A DNA stretch of 64,000 nt from Sinohyriopsis cumingii (GCA_028554795.2 CM068828.1:6527720-6591719), one strand, 5' to 3'. Positions 25,119-38,267 are shown, numbered from the stretch's first letter. The notes: generated by a model not told the origin, from the sequence alone. Program-made: numbers and translations.

Positions 25119-26403
25119 GAAACAATCTGAATTGACAATGACTATTTTTCTGCAGACAAAACAATTTATACTGACAATGACTATCTTGCTGTAGACAAAA
25201 CAATTTGAATTGACAATGACTATCTTTGCTGCAGACAAAACAATTTGAATTGACAATGACTATCTTTGCTGTAGACAAAACAATTTGAATTGACAATGAC
25301 TATCTTTGCTCTAGACAAAACAATTTCAACTGACAATGACTATCTCGCTGTAGACAAAACAATTTCAACTGACAGACTATCCTGCTGTAGACAAAACAAT
25401 TTGAATTGACAATGACTATCTCTGCTGTAGACAAAACAATTTCAACTGACAGACTATCTTGCTGTAGACAAAACAATTTGAATGACAATGACTATCTTGC
25501 TGTAGACAAAACAATTTCAACTGACAATGACTATCTTGCTGTAGACAAAACAATTTGAATTGACAATGACTACCTTTGCTCTAGACAAAACAATTTCAAC
25601 TGACAATGACTATCTTGTTGTAGACAAAACAATTTGAATTGACAATGACTACCTTTGCTCTAGACAAAACAATTTCAACTGACAATGACTATCTTGTTGT
25701 AGACAAAACAATTTGAATTGACAATGACTATCTTTGCTCTAGACAAAACAATTTCAACTGACAATGACTATCTTGCTGTAGACAAAACAATCTGAATGAC
25801 AATGACTCTTGCTGTAGACAAAACAATTTGAATTGACAATGGCTATTTTGCTGTAGACAAAACAATTTTGAATTAATAATGGCTATTTTGCTGTAGACAA
25901 AACAATTTGAATTGACAATGACTATCTTGCTGTAGACAAAACAATTTGAATTGACAAGGGCTATTTTGCTGTAGACAAAACAATTTGAATTGACAATGAC
26001 TATTTTGATGTAGACAAAACAATTTCAACTGACAATGGCTATTTTGCTGTAGACAAAACAATTTGAAAATTGACAATGACTATCTTGCTGTAGACAAAAT
26101 AGTTTGAATTGACAATGGCTATTTTGCTCCAGACAAAACAATTTGAATGACAATGACTACCTTACTGCAGACAAAATCTGAATCAACAATGACTACCTTT
26201 GCTGTAGACAAAACAATCTGAATCGACAATGAATGTCTTGCTGTAGACATAACAGTTTGAATCGACAATGAATGTCTTGCTGTTGACAAAACAATTTGAA
26301 CTGACAATGACTATATTTGCTGTACACAAAACAGTCTGAATTGACAATTCCTATCTTTGCTGTACACAAAACAATGTGAATTTACAATGACAATCTTGCT
26401 GTA
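25119..26403 (+). repeat. About 40-bp minisatellite, about 33 copies
   Basis: The unit contains CTGTAGACAAAACAATTTGA and ATTGACAATGACTATCTTTG. Two main variants (TTGAATTGAC and TTCAACTGAC) alternate between 25300 and 25750, implying a higher-order dimer of about 79 bp. Copies decay towards the right edge. Confidence 0.95.
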
Positions 26404-26527
26404 CCACATAACATCAATGAATTTGTTTCTCAGCTTTAGTATAAATTTGCAATTAATTTCCTTTCTACAAAACACTCCTTTTATTAAAAGAAAATAAGAA
26501 TAAAGCAACCCATACGCATGTGTGTGG

Positions 26528-26776
26528 TTGTTGTTGCTGTAGGGCCTAACGCCATTTTTCAGCACACGATTGGCTATACATGGCGGCCAGTATCAATGGT
26601 GGAGGAAGAACCCAGGAAAACCCCGGAAAGAACCACCGACCCACGAGAAGCTACTGGCAAGCTTTCTCACATATCCACATTAGTCGAATCCAAGACTAGA
26701 ACCCACGCAGACAGAGGTGAGATGGCAGTGATCCGTAACAAAGAGCGCTTTAGACAACTCGGCCACTCGGGGCCCC
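26528..26776 (-). mobile_element. SINE-A copy 4, between two large minisatellites
   Basis: Full-length SINE-A, tail left and tRNA-like head right. Perfect 12-bp target-site duplication GCATGTGTGTGG (26516-26527 and 26778-26789). It sits in the short gap between the 40-bp array (ends 26.40 kb) and the 26-bp array (starts 26.84 kb). A 99-codon open frame over it is spurious. Confidence 0.93.
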
Positions 26777-26834
26777 TGCATGTGTGTGGGATGAAAAATC
26801 CATCACTGGGTGCATGATTAGAAATATCATACTG

Positions 26835-28722
26835 GCACAATGAGGAATCTCAGACTAAGTGTAATATGAGAAATTCCACACTGTGTGCATAATGAGAAAT
26901 CCCACACTGAAAGCACAATGAGAAATCCCACACTGAATGCATAATGAGAAATCCCACACTGAATGCATAATGAGAAATCCCACACTGAAAACACAATGAG
27001 AAATCCCACACTGTGTGCATAATGAGAAATCCCACACTGAATGCACAATGAGAAATCCCACACTGTGTGCATAATGAGAAATCCCACACTGTGTGCATAA
27101 TGAGAAATCCCACACTGAATGCACAATGATAACTACCACACTGTGTGCATGAGAAATCCCACACTGAATGCACAATGATAACTACCACACTGTGTGCATA
27201 ATGAGAAATCCCACACTGTGTGCATAATGAGAAATCCCACACTGTGTGCATAATGAGAAATCCCACACTGAATGCACAATGAGAAATCCCACACTGAATG
27301 CACAATAACTACCACACTGTGTGCATAATGAGAAATCCCACACTGTGTGCATAATGAGAAATCCCACACTGAATGCACAATGATAACTACCACACTGTGT
27401 GCATAATGAGAAATCCCACACTGAATGCACAATGAGAAATCCCACACTGAATGCACAATGATAACTACCACACTGTGTGCATAATGAGAAATCCCACACT
27501 GAATGCACAATGAGAAATCCCACACTGAATGCACAATGATAACTACCACACTGTGTGCATAATGAGAAATCCCACACTGTGTGCATAATGAGAAATCCCA
27601 CACTGTGTGCATAATGAGATATCCCACACTGTGTGCATAATGAGAAATCCCACACTGAATGCACAATGAGAAATCCCACACTGAATGCACAATGATAACT
27701 ACCACACTGTGTGCATAATGAGAAATCCCACACTGAAAGCACAATGATAACTACCACACCGTGTGCATAATGAGAAATCCCACACTGAATGCACAATGAT
27801 ATCTACCACACTGTGTGCATAATGAGAAATCCCACACTGAAAGCACAATGAGAAATCCCACACTGAATGCACAATGATAACTACCACACCGTGTGCATAA
27901 TGAGAAATCCCACACTGAATGCACAATGATAACTACCACACTGTGTGCATAATGAGAAATCCCACACTGAATGCACAATGATAACTACCACACTGTGTGC
28001 ATAATGAGAAATCCCACACTGAATGCACAATGATAACTACCACACTGTGTGCATAATGAGAAATCCCACACTGAATGCACAATGATAACTACCACACCGT
28101 GTGCATAATGAGAAATCCCACACTGAAAGCACAATGATAACTACCACACTGTGTGCATAATGAGAAATCCCACACTGAAAGCACAATGATAACTACCACA
28201 CCGTGTGCATAATGAGAAATCCCACACTGAATGCACAATGATATCTACCACACTGTGTGCATAATGAGAAATCCCACACTGAAAGCACAATGAGAAATCC
28301 CACACTGAATGCACAATGATAACTACCACACTGTGTGCATAATGAGAAATCCCACACTGAATGCACAATGATAACTACCACACTGTGTGCATAATGAGAA
28401 ATCCCACACTGAAAGCACAATGATAACTACCACACTGTGTGCATAATGAGAAATCCCACACTGAAAGCACAATGATAACTACCACACTGTGTGCATAATG
28501 AGAAATCCCACACTGAAAGCACAATGAGAAATCCCACACTGAATGCACAATGATAACTACCACACTGTGTGCATAATGAGAAATCCCACACTGAATGCAC
28601 AATGATAACTACCACACTGTGTGCATAATGAAAAATCCCACACTGAAAGCACAATGAGAAATCCCACACTGAATGCATAATGATAACTACCACACTGTGT
28701 GCATAATGAAAAATCCCACACC
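26835..28722 (+). repeat. 26-bp minisatellite, about 72 copies, with dimer/trimer higher-order units
   Basis: The basic unit contains CACACTGTGTGCATAATGAG and AAATCC. Variants: ACTGAATGCACAATG, ACTGAAAGCACAATG, and endings ATAACTAC or ATATCTAC instead of AGAAATCC. They are arranged as 52-bp dimers and 78-bp trimers. Since 3x26 is divisible by 3, all three minus-strand frames stay open (up to 204 codons, repeat CGISHYAHSVGF). These are not genes. Confidence 0.97.
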
Positions 28723-29654
<932 letters not shown>

Positions 29655-29919
29655 AGAACTATAATAATTAGCAAAGAAATAATGATGACATGAAACTAGC
29701 TTCATCAAATTAATAAAACAAAAAGAAAATGTCTTTGTAGTTATGTGTTCATCTATGAATCAATACAACACCATCATTTGAATACTTTGATCACTGTTAA
29801 TTGCACTCATAAAGAGTACAAATTTCAGGGCAAACTTCTAATGAAAAAACTGAACAAGATGCATTTCATATGTAAACTGATCCAAGGTGAATGAAGTGAG
29901 ATCCATATACATGTATACC

Positions 29920-30320
29920 TTTCTAATATATTCCACTATCATGATTTTAGAGACTAATTTAATTAGGCATAGATTCCATTATAATGATCTTTCAAGCCAA
30001 TTTGATTTGATAGGACAATTTAATTGGCAATATAAATTCCACTAAGATGACTATAAACATCAATTTAATTAGGAATATATTTTAATTACTATAATAATTT
30101 TATAGACCAATTCAATCAAAGATGTTTTCCAATATACTGATTTTTCAGGCCAATTCAATCAGGGATATGTTTTTTTATACTGATTTTATTGACCAATTAA
30201 ATCATGGATAATTTTCATTATATTGATATTATATTGATTTTATAGGCGAATTCTATCAGGGATATATTCCACTATATTGATTTTATAGGCCAGTTCAGTC
30301 ACTTGCCAATTAGGCAAAAA
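29920..30320 (+). repeat. Diverged left arm of the 43-bp array
   Basis: Degenerate copies of the 30.65-31.88 kb unit: ATTTTATAGGCCAATT, AATTAGG, ATATATTCCACTATA. Substitutions are far denser than in the main array. Confidence 0.75.
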
Positions 30321-30371
30321 AGTGTTTTCTATTGCACCCATTTTAGAATTAATATTAGGTTAAGTAGGTAG

Positions 30372-30378
<7 letters not shown>

Positions 30379-30451
<73 letters not shown>
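30379..30451. repeat. (TA)n microsatellite, about 36 repeats
   Basis: An uninterrupted TA run between the diverged and homogeneous parts of the 43-bp array. Confidence 0.98.
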
Positions 30452-30453
<2 letters not shown>

Positions 30454-30654
30454 CTTTAATGATTATAATTTATAATGTACTAAGTGCTTCATGTACTGTA
30501 CAAAACCAGCTCAATTAGAGGAACAAATGAATTTTGGGAATTTGTTCAAATATTTTAACAAATTTTATTTTTTTAATCCTGGGAGGAACAAAATGCTAGG
30601 ATCGGCAACAAAAAACAGGGATGATCAGCCAACTGAAAATACATTTTTTTTGGC

Positions 30655-31885
30655 CTTAACATTATTTTATTTTAGGCCAATTCAATCAAGGACAGTTTCC
30701 ATTATACTGATTTTATATGCAAACTCAGTCAGGGATATAATCCATTATAGTGATTTTATAGGCTAACTCAATCAGGGATATAATCCATTATACTGATTTT
30801 ATAGGCCAACTCAGTCAGGGATTTATTCCATTATAGTGATTTTTTAGGTCAGTTCAATCAAGGACAGTTTCCATTATATTGATTTTTTAGGTCAGTTCAA
30901 TCAAAGACAGTTTCCATTATACTGATTTTATAGGCCAACTCAATTAAGGATATATTCCATTATACTGATTTTATAGGCCAACTCAATCAAGGATATATTC
31001 CATTATACTGATTTTATAGGCTAACTCAATCAGGGATATATTCCATTATACTGATTTTATAGGCCAACTCAATCAAGGATATATTCCATTATACTGATTT
31101 TATAGGCTAACTCAATCAGGGATATATTCCATTATACTGATTTTATAGGCCAACTCAATCAAGGATATATTCCATTATACTGATTTTATAGGCTAACTCA
31201 ATCAGGGATATATTCCATTATACTGATTTTATAGACCAACTCAATCAGGGATATATTCCATTATATTGATTTTTTAGGACAGTTCAATCAAGGATATATT
31301 CCATTATACTGATTTCATAGGCCAACTCAATCAGGGATATATTCCATTATATTGATTTTATAGGTCAACTCAATCAGGGATATATTCCATTATATTGATT
31401 TCATATGCAAACTCAATCAGGGATATATTCCATTATACTGATTTTATAGGCCAACTCAATCAGGGATATATTCCATTATACTGATTTTATATGCAAACTC
31501 AGTCAGGGATATAATCCATTATACTGATTTTATAGGCCAACTCGATCAGGGATATAATCCATTATAGTGATTTTAAAAGCTAACTCAATCAGGGATATAA
31601 TCCATTATACTGATTTTATAGGCCAACTCAATCAGGGATTTATTCCATTATAGTGATTTTTTAGGTCAGTTCAATCAAGGACAGTTTCCATTATATTGAT
31701 TTTTTTAGGTCAGTTCAATCAAGGACAGTTTCCATTATACTGATTTTATAGGCCAACTCAATCAAGGATATATTCCATTATACTGATTTCATAGGCCAAC
31801 TCAATCAGGGATATATTCCATTATATTGATTTTATAGGCCAATTTAATTGGGGATGTACATTTCACTATAAAGATCTTTCAGGTC
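30655..31885 (+). repeat. 43-bp minisatellite, about 28 copies
   Basis: The unit contains TGATTTTATAGGCCAACTCA, ATCAGGGATATATTCC and ATTATAC. A GGACAGTTTCC variant recurs in pairs (30.85-30.92 and 31.68-31.74 kb), and the segments around those pairs match each other, suggesting an internal duplication of several hundred bp. Confidence 0.95.
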
Positions 31886-32019
31886 AAGTTAAATCATCAG
31901 ATCTGAAGCCTACCAAAAGTTCTGTGTATTTTTGAATTTGCATAAATTTGAAAAATCTGAAAGTAAATCATGATACACCTTCACTAAAATAGCATATCTT
32001 CCCTTTATTGTTCAATCAG

Positions 32020-32124
32020 CAAAACAGAGAAACGTGGCTGTGGACTGAGTTCTCAAGCTTCAGTTACATTCAAAACTGGACATGGGGACACAATCTTGGG
32101 ATTCTGGCTGGCACAGAAGAGATG
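32020..32124 (+). CDS. Candidate orphan exon on the plus strand
   Basis: A 105-bp segment with an acceptor-like border (CCCTTTATTGTTCAATCAG) and a good donor (GAGATG|gtaaga). Two of three frames are open. One gives exactly 35 codons beginning QNRETWLWTEF; the other contains SSQASVTFKTGHGDTILGFW. Base composition is richer in G and C than its surroundings. I do not recognise either peptide. It is antisense to the DGK-like gene. It could be an exon of a nested gene, a decayed exon, or chance. Confidence 0.25.
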
Positions 32125-32205
32125 GTAAGAATGCTATTATTACTAACAGTGTAAAGCACATCAATACAGCACAGGCACTCATAAAACAACAGAAGTCATG
32201 GATCC

Positions 32206-32392
32206 CATTTTAGGAATATTATAGGATTAAATGATCATGGTTGGGTATTTATCTATGTTTAAATTTTACCTAATCACTCACAAAGTAAATATAGTCCAAC
32301 GACTTTATTTACTTTGTGAGTGATTAGGTAAATATTTACACTTCAAAAAATACCCAACCATGATCATTTAATCCTTAAAATTCCAATTTACT
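32206..32392. mobile_element. Long palindromic (hairpin) element
   Basis: The arms are about 75 bp or longer. GGATTAAATGATCATGGTTG at 32224 is mirrored by CAACCATGATCATTTAATCC ending at 32374; inner arms TTTACCTAATCACTCACAAA and TTTGTGAGTGATTAGGTAAA; the centre is about 10 bp (TAGTCCAACG). A mismatch patch lies in the middle of the arm and weaker pairing continues outward. No coding capacity. Likely a palindromic MITE or recent inverted duplication. Confidence 0.85.
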
Positions 32393-33413
32393 TCCTTTCT
32401 GTCATCAGATCAGCAGATTTCATCACAAAACATTCACTTATAATTGAAGTTTTCTTTCATTAGCCTGTTAACTGCGGCAGAATACATAGCCCAATCTTGG
32501 CTAGCCAAGAGTCAGTTATTTATACAGTAATACATGTTTACATGTATAGGGCAGAGCCACAGTGGGTCATTCCAGTGATATATTGTTATGACCATTATTT
32601 TAATATATACAAAAATCGTTGATGCTATTTATACCAGGCTATTCCTTTTTTTCGGAAACTAATATAGCACGTGTTATAGCATCCGTTGTTGTTACTTTCT
32701 ACGTTTCTTTGATCATTCAAAAACAAATTCATGTCCATTTTTAGCGAGATCCCTTCCTTGACATATGGCCCTAACCTTTAATAACAGCTGCTGGATCATG
32801 TTGTCGATGCAAAATGCAATAATTTCCAAAGATTGGCTTGTAAAGCCTGCCATATGCCTTCATCGGCAAAAGGGGTGAGTGTTTGAGCGCAGAAAGGTCT
32901 GTACAATTACACTGATTTAAACTCTAATGGTTGATTTTAGTCTGGGGGTTGTAAATTTTGATCAGAAATCTCAGGAGCAGGTGGGTTGTTATTATTAGGA
33001 TGTATGGATATGATATATATAAAAATTCACCTCAAAACAGGGAACCAAAAGTAGTCAGCAGAATTTATTGATGTGTAAAAAATTCCAGATCAGTATCATG
33101 TGACCATTTTCATCCAATCAAATTGCAGAAAATGCTGTCAATTCATAAAGATTGGAATTATATGCAGTTTGAATTTTTAACTGTCCCAGTATAAGGTAAC
33201 CTCACCTGTAACACAGTACACACTTATGGCCGCTAAACAGCAATAAAGAGAGAAATCACACTGTACTACGTGTAAAATACCCTGGGATAGATGGTGACCT
33301 AGCTTGTAATATGATCCACATTTATGGCTCCGCTGAAAAGCATTATAGTGAGGAACCACTATCGTATGTATAATGTAGCCTAGTAAAAACATGACCTAAC
33401 ACAGTATATTTGT

Positions 33414-33540
33414 AGGTTACTGCATTTGTATGGGAAAATATGAACTCGTTTTGTTGGATGGATATACTGCACTCCCAAGGTCGTGTAGTATATCCATCCA
33501 AAAAACTCGTTCATATTTTCCCATACAAATGCAGTAACCT
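33414..33540. mobile_element. Second long palindrome, inside a satellite
   Basis: AGGTTACTGCATTTGTATGG at 33414 is mirrored by CCATACAAATGCAGTAACCT ending at 33540; inner arms GGATGGATATACTGCAC and GTGTAGTATATCCATCC; centre TCCCAAGGTC. Arms are about 58 bp with few mismatches. It interrupts a unit of the 95-100 bp satellite at 33.18-34.83 kb. Sequence unrelated to the palindrome at 32.2 kb. Confidence 0.85.
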
Positions 33541-34006
33541 TTTTATTATATGCTCATTTTGTTAATCCACCTAATGCTTAATTATATTAACAAAATACAG
33601 TACACAAAACAAAGTAACTCAATGTATACTATATTCCAAACTAAATACACAAGTGCAGATTCATCATTACACAACAACATTATTACTGTACATATAACTC
33701 CACCCAGATAAATTTTTTAACTTAGTTACGCGCTTGACGTAACTTTTGAAAACGGCGTGTCTAGTTAAAATTGAAATTGGAGTCATATGGTGAATGAATG
33801 CGCATTTCCATTTGATCTGGAATGAATAAATTTATTTATGGCTCAGCTGAACAGTGTTATAGTGAGGAATCCCTGCGGTATGTACAATTTACCCTAATAT
33901 GCTACTTCACTGTTAACACAGTATACATTTATGGATCATGTGAACAATGTATTTATGGCATGACCTAACCTATAACAAGGTCAACTCTTATGGCTCAGTT
34001 GAACAG

Positions 34007-34328
34007 GACCACTCCGGTAACCTAGTGGTTAGAGAGTCCAGCCCGGGTATAGGTCGTGGGTTCAAACCCCAGCCAAGTCATGTCAAAGACTTCTAAAAAT
34101 GGTACTTACAGCTGCCTTGCTAGGCGCTCAGCATTAAGAGGTTAGGGTTAGGACTGGTTGGACTGGTGTCAGGATAATGTGACTGGGTGGGTCATCATGC
34201 TACATGTCTGCAGCATGATGCCCCAGTGCTAGACATCACTTTAAATAAACTGCCACACTATAGACATCATAGCGATATGACTGGAAAATTGTTAAAGCTA
34301 CATTAAAAATCTAAATCACATACAAATT
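34007..34328 (+). mobile_element. SINE-B copy 1 (tRNA-headed, mollusc V/Meta-type)
   Basis: The head GGACCACTCCGGTAACC is followed by box A (CCTAGTGGTTAGAG) and box B (GGGTTCAAACCCC), then a body with CAAAGACTTCTAAAAATGG, CGCTCAGCATTAAGAGG, TAGGACTGGTTGGACTGG and AATGTGACTGGGTGGG, and a 3' part with TCATAGCGATATGAC. This body resembles SINEs widespread in molluscs (RUDI / MetaSINE literature), from memory. Perfect 13-bp duplication CTCAGTTGAACAG at 33994-34006 and 34329-34341. It is inserted in a unit of the satellite at 33.18-34.83 kb. Confidence 0.9.
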
Positions 34329-35132
34329 CTCAGTTGAACAGTGTTACTGTGGTATGTATGATGTACCACAATATAACATGACATCACCTATAACATGGTC
34401 AAAATTTGTGGCTCACTTGAACAGTGTTATAGTGGGAAATCACTGTACTATGTACAATGTACCCCAATATAACATGAACTCACATATAACTACACTTTTA
34501 TCATTCCAGCATTAAAGTAAAGGATCATTGTATTATGTATACACCCAAGTATAAGGTGACCACACCTGTAATACAGTACACATTAATAGTTCCACTGCAC
34601 ATCACTAGTGATGGATAACTGTACCACATATAATGTACCCCAGAATAAGGTGACCTCACAATATTGTGCACTTCTGAAACTCCCCTAAAAGGCTGTCTAG
34701 TAAAGAATCATTGTACTATGTATATTGTAACCCAACATATGGTGGGTACATATATAATACACGACCATTCTATGGCCCCCTGAAGAGCATTAAAGTAAGG
34801 GCTGATTGTAAATCAAGTTTGCTGCTTTTTTACAATAAAAGACAGTTTAAAACAGGAACCCTATAAATCACAAGTAAAATGGTATATTCCCTATCCTATG
34901 ACAAAAAGCTACTTTGAATTCATTATTTTTCACAGGGCAAGAATTTACATGGGTAACCAGTTTACATGGGGTACCAATTTATACTGACCACATGGTTGCT
35001 AAAAGCCATGAATTGAAAGGGCCAACAAAACAATGATCATTAGGTACAAAAGGATCCCCTTCCCAGTCTATGAATTTAAGTACCAAGAGAAATTCTGCCC
35101 AAAGTTTACCTGCAAGTCACAATTATCCAAAT

Positions 35133-38100
35133 TACAGTGTGACCCTGCTATAGCATGCTCCATTATAACACGAATTCGGATATAACATGGTCGTGGTGTG
35201 GCTCCCGAAATTTCATATACATATATTTTTCTATACATGAAAAAAAAGTCTTTCTTAAAAATACCAAAGAAAACATTAAAAGTTTATTATCATTTTGTGG
35301 AAGATATCGAGTATGAATATTACAAGACAATCGTGGTGTGGCTCCTGAAATTTTGTATGTATTCTTCTGGTACATGAAAAAGTAGTTTTTTTCTTCTTAA
35401 AAGTATGAAAAATAATGTATAAAAAAAGTTTATTCTTGGATTGCCAAAGTCACAAGTTTGGAATTATATTCCTTATTGGCGGCAAAATATACCATCTGGC
35501 AATTTTTATTTATTGACAACACTGTTGACTGTTTAAACTTGTCTATATAACCATTGGTTTGGAGTGGAGAAATTCAGAGGCCCCATGAAAGGAAGCTGCA
35601 AACTGGATATAAAATGCAATGAAATTTATTATTGTTACATAAACAAACTCTTTGTCCATATTGACAAACCATCTAAACAGTGCATTGTTATATCATAATC
35701 CACTTATCTTGGCATCTAGCAGGAGTACATAGCTGCCAACCTTCCAGGCTCACAATTAGTGAAAACAGGGATAAAAAGTTGTGAATTTGGACATGAATTC
35801 GTGAAAAATACCATGACAATAACTCCATCCACTCTGACCACTCCGACCGTCAATACTACACCATATAAAGTTCGCAAAATAAATATAAAACACTACACAT
35901 ATGCAGAAATATTTATTTATCAAGATATTATACTGTGGCAGACTTGAACTTCCTCAACTGCTTGATCTTAAATTTGTTTTCTAAACAGTTCCGACTTATT
36001 GCCTGCAGGTTGATGTTGGGGACTAAAATTGCTGACAAATTTTCTGCAGCTAAAGAGGCCCTAAAATCTGTCTTATTTTTCCTCACTAAAGAAAATACTC
36101 TTACGCTATCACTGTTGCTGTGAGCAATGCACAGGAACTGCAGCATTTTCGGTTCTTCCACAGGAAAAAAAGCGATTTTCGAGTCCGGGAACATTTGTCA
36201 GAACAAATGTTTAGCATGGTCTCCAGCTGATAAATGTAGATTGCGTTCGACAAGAAAACTCACAAATAATGCTTCAGCATTGGTAGCCTGCAGGTCTTCC
36301 GCAAATGGTTTAAAATATTCCAGAGATGAAATCTGCGAATTCTTAATTTACCCAACTTCTACGTGTTTTTTTGCAACCGACATTCTTCCTCACATTGTCT
36401 CTGCGATGACACACTGAGCGCAAAAAGCATGAATGAATGCACGGCCAATTTTTGATATATTCCAAATTAAACTTCACTTTTTGAGTAATACATTTCTTTT
36501 TCCTTGGTGGTGAAGACATTTTCAAAATCTTACATGCGAGGCTGAATGGTAACTCAAATCAGTGTTTTGACACATGCGCGGAGCAATTTCCGGTTAAGCC
36601 CCAGTTTCTCTCAAAAGCATTTGTAAAACTACTCCTATACATATAGATTAAAAGAGGCTAAAACGCTTGCTACAGGGCCAACTGTAATAATCGGCTGTAG
36701 ATCCACTAATATCGTGACCAGCAGTACCGGACCGTTTCAGCAACTGCGAATATCACGACTAGCGCTTAACGGGAAATCGGTTATTTTAATAAAGATTTAA
36801 AATAATTGAGGATTGGAAAATTCATGAATTTTTGGCTTACGGCGTGAATCCGTGAATTACTTAAAAAATCGTGAAATTCACACCAAATTCGTGAGGGTTG
36901 GCAGCTATGCGAGTACTGTATGTTGTGAGATATCCGCTTTTTTGTTGTTGATATTTCTGGCAACGGAGATCAACCGGACGAGGCATTATCTCATCATCTA
37001 TCTTTCATCAGATTTTCAACCGCTCGCTAGTAATTCATATATTTACAAAGGCTGACATTTGTATGTGGATAGTAAATAAAATTCCTCTTCTTTTCACTCA
37101 GAATTAAATCCTTCAGAACGCTCACATTTTCTGTTATAATCCCCGTCATCAGACCTGCACACCTGCATCTCTATCGTCCGTTGACCCTTTGATAAATTTC
37201 TGACACATGCGTGGAAAGCAGCATCATGCTGTTACCATAAATTTTTTTTACAAATCTTTCTTATTGGTTTATTCAGTAGGCAGGGAGGAACAGTAACTAG
37301 AATAGTCCAAGCGATGGCCAATTCCTTTTTAAAAATATACCACGATAAAATAGTTTGCTGTAGTTTCATAGGAAACAGATTACCTTTAAAGCACTGATTG
37401 TTATGAAAATGAACTAAGCAAATGGAAATAAAATCAGTCTCAATCATGCGATAAAATTATTTGATGTTTGGTATTTGTTTGATTCTCCAAAGCTGTCCTT
37501 TAGTGGTGACTTCAATAATGCATGTACCCTTCATCAAAGAAAGCTGACTAGAATCTTCAATAAAAACAAGGAACTTTTCTTCAAAGTAAGTCATTACCAA
37601 ACTTAAAATTAACGGAATCTGATGGATACTGTGATGTGAAAGTTTCCTTTTTGCAGGGAAAAAGTTTATGCTTATGAACGCTACCAATAGAGGCTTAAAA
37701 TGCAAACTAACTTTTACCGACTTGGGACGTACTGAAAAGTAAAGGTGCTTCGTCATTCATTACATGACTGTGTTATGTCTTTCCACTGAATTCAGACCAA
37801 TATGACCTGTGACAAAATTATTGAATATTTTAAATCTCTGTGTGTGCATATTTTCGATGAAATCACTTGTATTGTGGATTCAATGTATATGATGAGATTC
37901 GCGGGTGAGTACATGGTGTTGATACTCTATTCATGCTATACATTAGACATGTATATATAAACAGTATTCACATATATGTACCATTTGGTGGTTCTCTGAA
38001 TAAAGTAAACTATTATATATGCCTTCTGTTTTCACTACAGGTGTATTTCTCATTAAAAGTGCATTGATTTAAGATGGTAACTGTGCCGATGAAGCAAGTA

Positions 38101-38267
38101 TTTTACTGCCCGCATTTATTACTTACCCCCCCCCCCCAGCAATTTTTTGGGGTACATGCATTGTTTTCTTCAGCTAACTGACCTGGATGCTTATAACACG
38201 GTTCAGTCTATAACACAGTCGGGTTCTGTGGCTCCAAACTACCATGTTATAGCGGGGTCACTATTGT
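35133..38267. mobile_element. pogo/Tigger-like element, 3.1 kb, interrupted by the hAT-like element
   Basis: The left end is TA-CAGTGTGACCCTGCTATAGC; the right end, reversed, reads CAATAGTGACCCCGCTATAACA. Both are followed inward by TATAACA and GGCTCC motifs. Such ends are typical of pogo/Tigger members of the Tc1/mariner superfamily. About 220 bp near the right end (37.78-38.01 kb) matches, inverted, sequence beside a second pogo-like end at 60.3-60.5 kb, supporting a shared family. No DDE transposase frame was recognised inside. A 12-C run lies at 38126-38137. Confidence 0.55.
35729..36908 (-). mobile_element. hAT-like element with internally deleted transposase, nested in a pogo-like element
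   Basis: Terminal inverted repeats ATAGCTGCCAACC (left) and GGTTGGCAGCTAT (right), with imperfect 8-bp duplications AGGAGTAC / GCGAGTAC at 35721-35728 and 36909-36916. Minus-strand coding remnants: an N-terminal start MSSPPRKKKCITQKVKF with NLEYIKNWPC (36525-36343); then EALFVSFLVERNLHLSAGDH and a stop; then MFPDSKIAFF joined to DSVRVFSLVRKNKTDFRASL (36194-35928). The last part looks like the hAT C-terminal dimerisation region, so the catalytic middle has been lost. Total 1.18 kb. A non-autonomous deletion derivative, itself now broken. Confidence 0.7.

Larger units (their letters stand above)
33180..34830 (+). repeat. Diverged 95-100 bp satellite with pogo-like motifs
   Basis: Units recur at roughly 33.22, 33.32, 33.84, 33.93, 33.99, 34.41 kb and onward. 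Shared parts: CCCAGTATAAGGTGACC, CACCTATAACA, TTTATGGCTCAGCTGAACAG, TGTTATAGTGAGGAATCACT and GTACTATGTATAATGTACC. The motifs TATAACATGGTC, GTGGCTC and GTTATAGTG resemble the subterminal part of the pogo-like element at 35.1 kb, so the array may derive from its ends. Interrupted by a palindrome and a SINE-B. Confidence 0.7.

Noticed and set aside
25108-26405. Possible CRISPR-like regular array
   Set aside because: Continuous tandem minisatellite with no unique spacers, in animal DNA.
37457-37756. 99-codon minus-strand ORF inside the pogo-like element
   Set aside because: No DDE or HTH motif recognised; probably chance, although a decayed transposon protein cannot be excluded.
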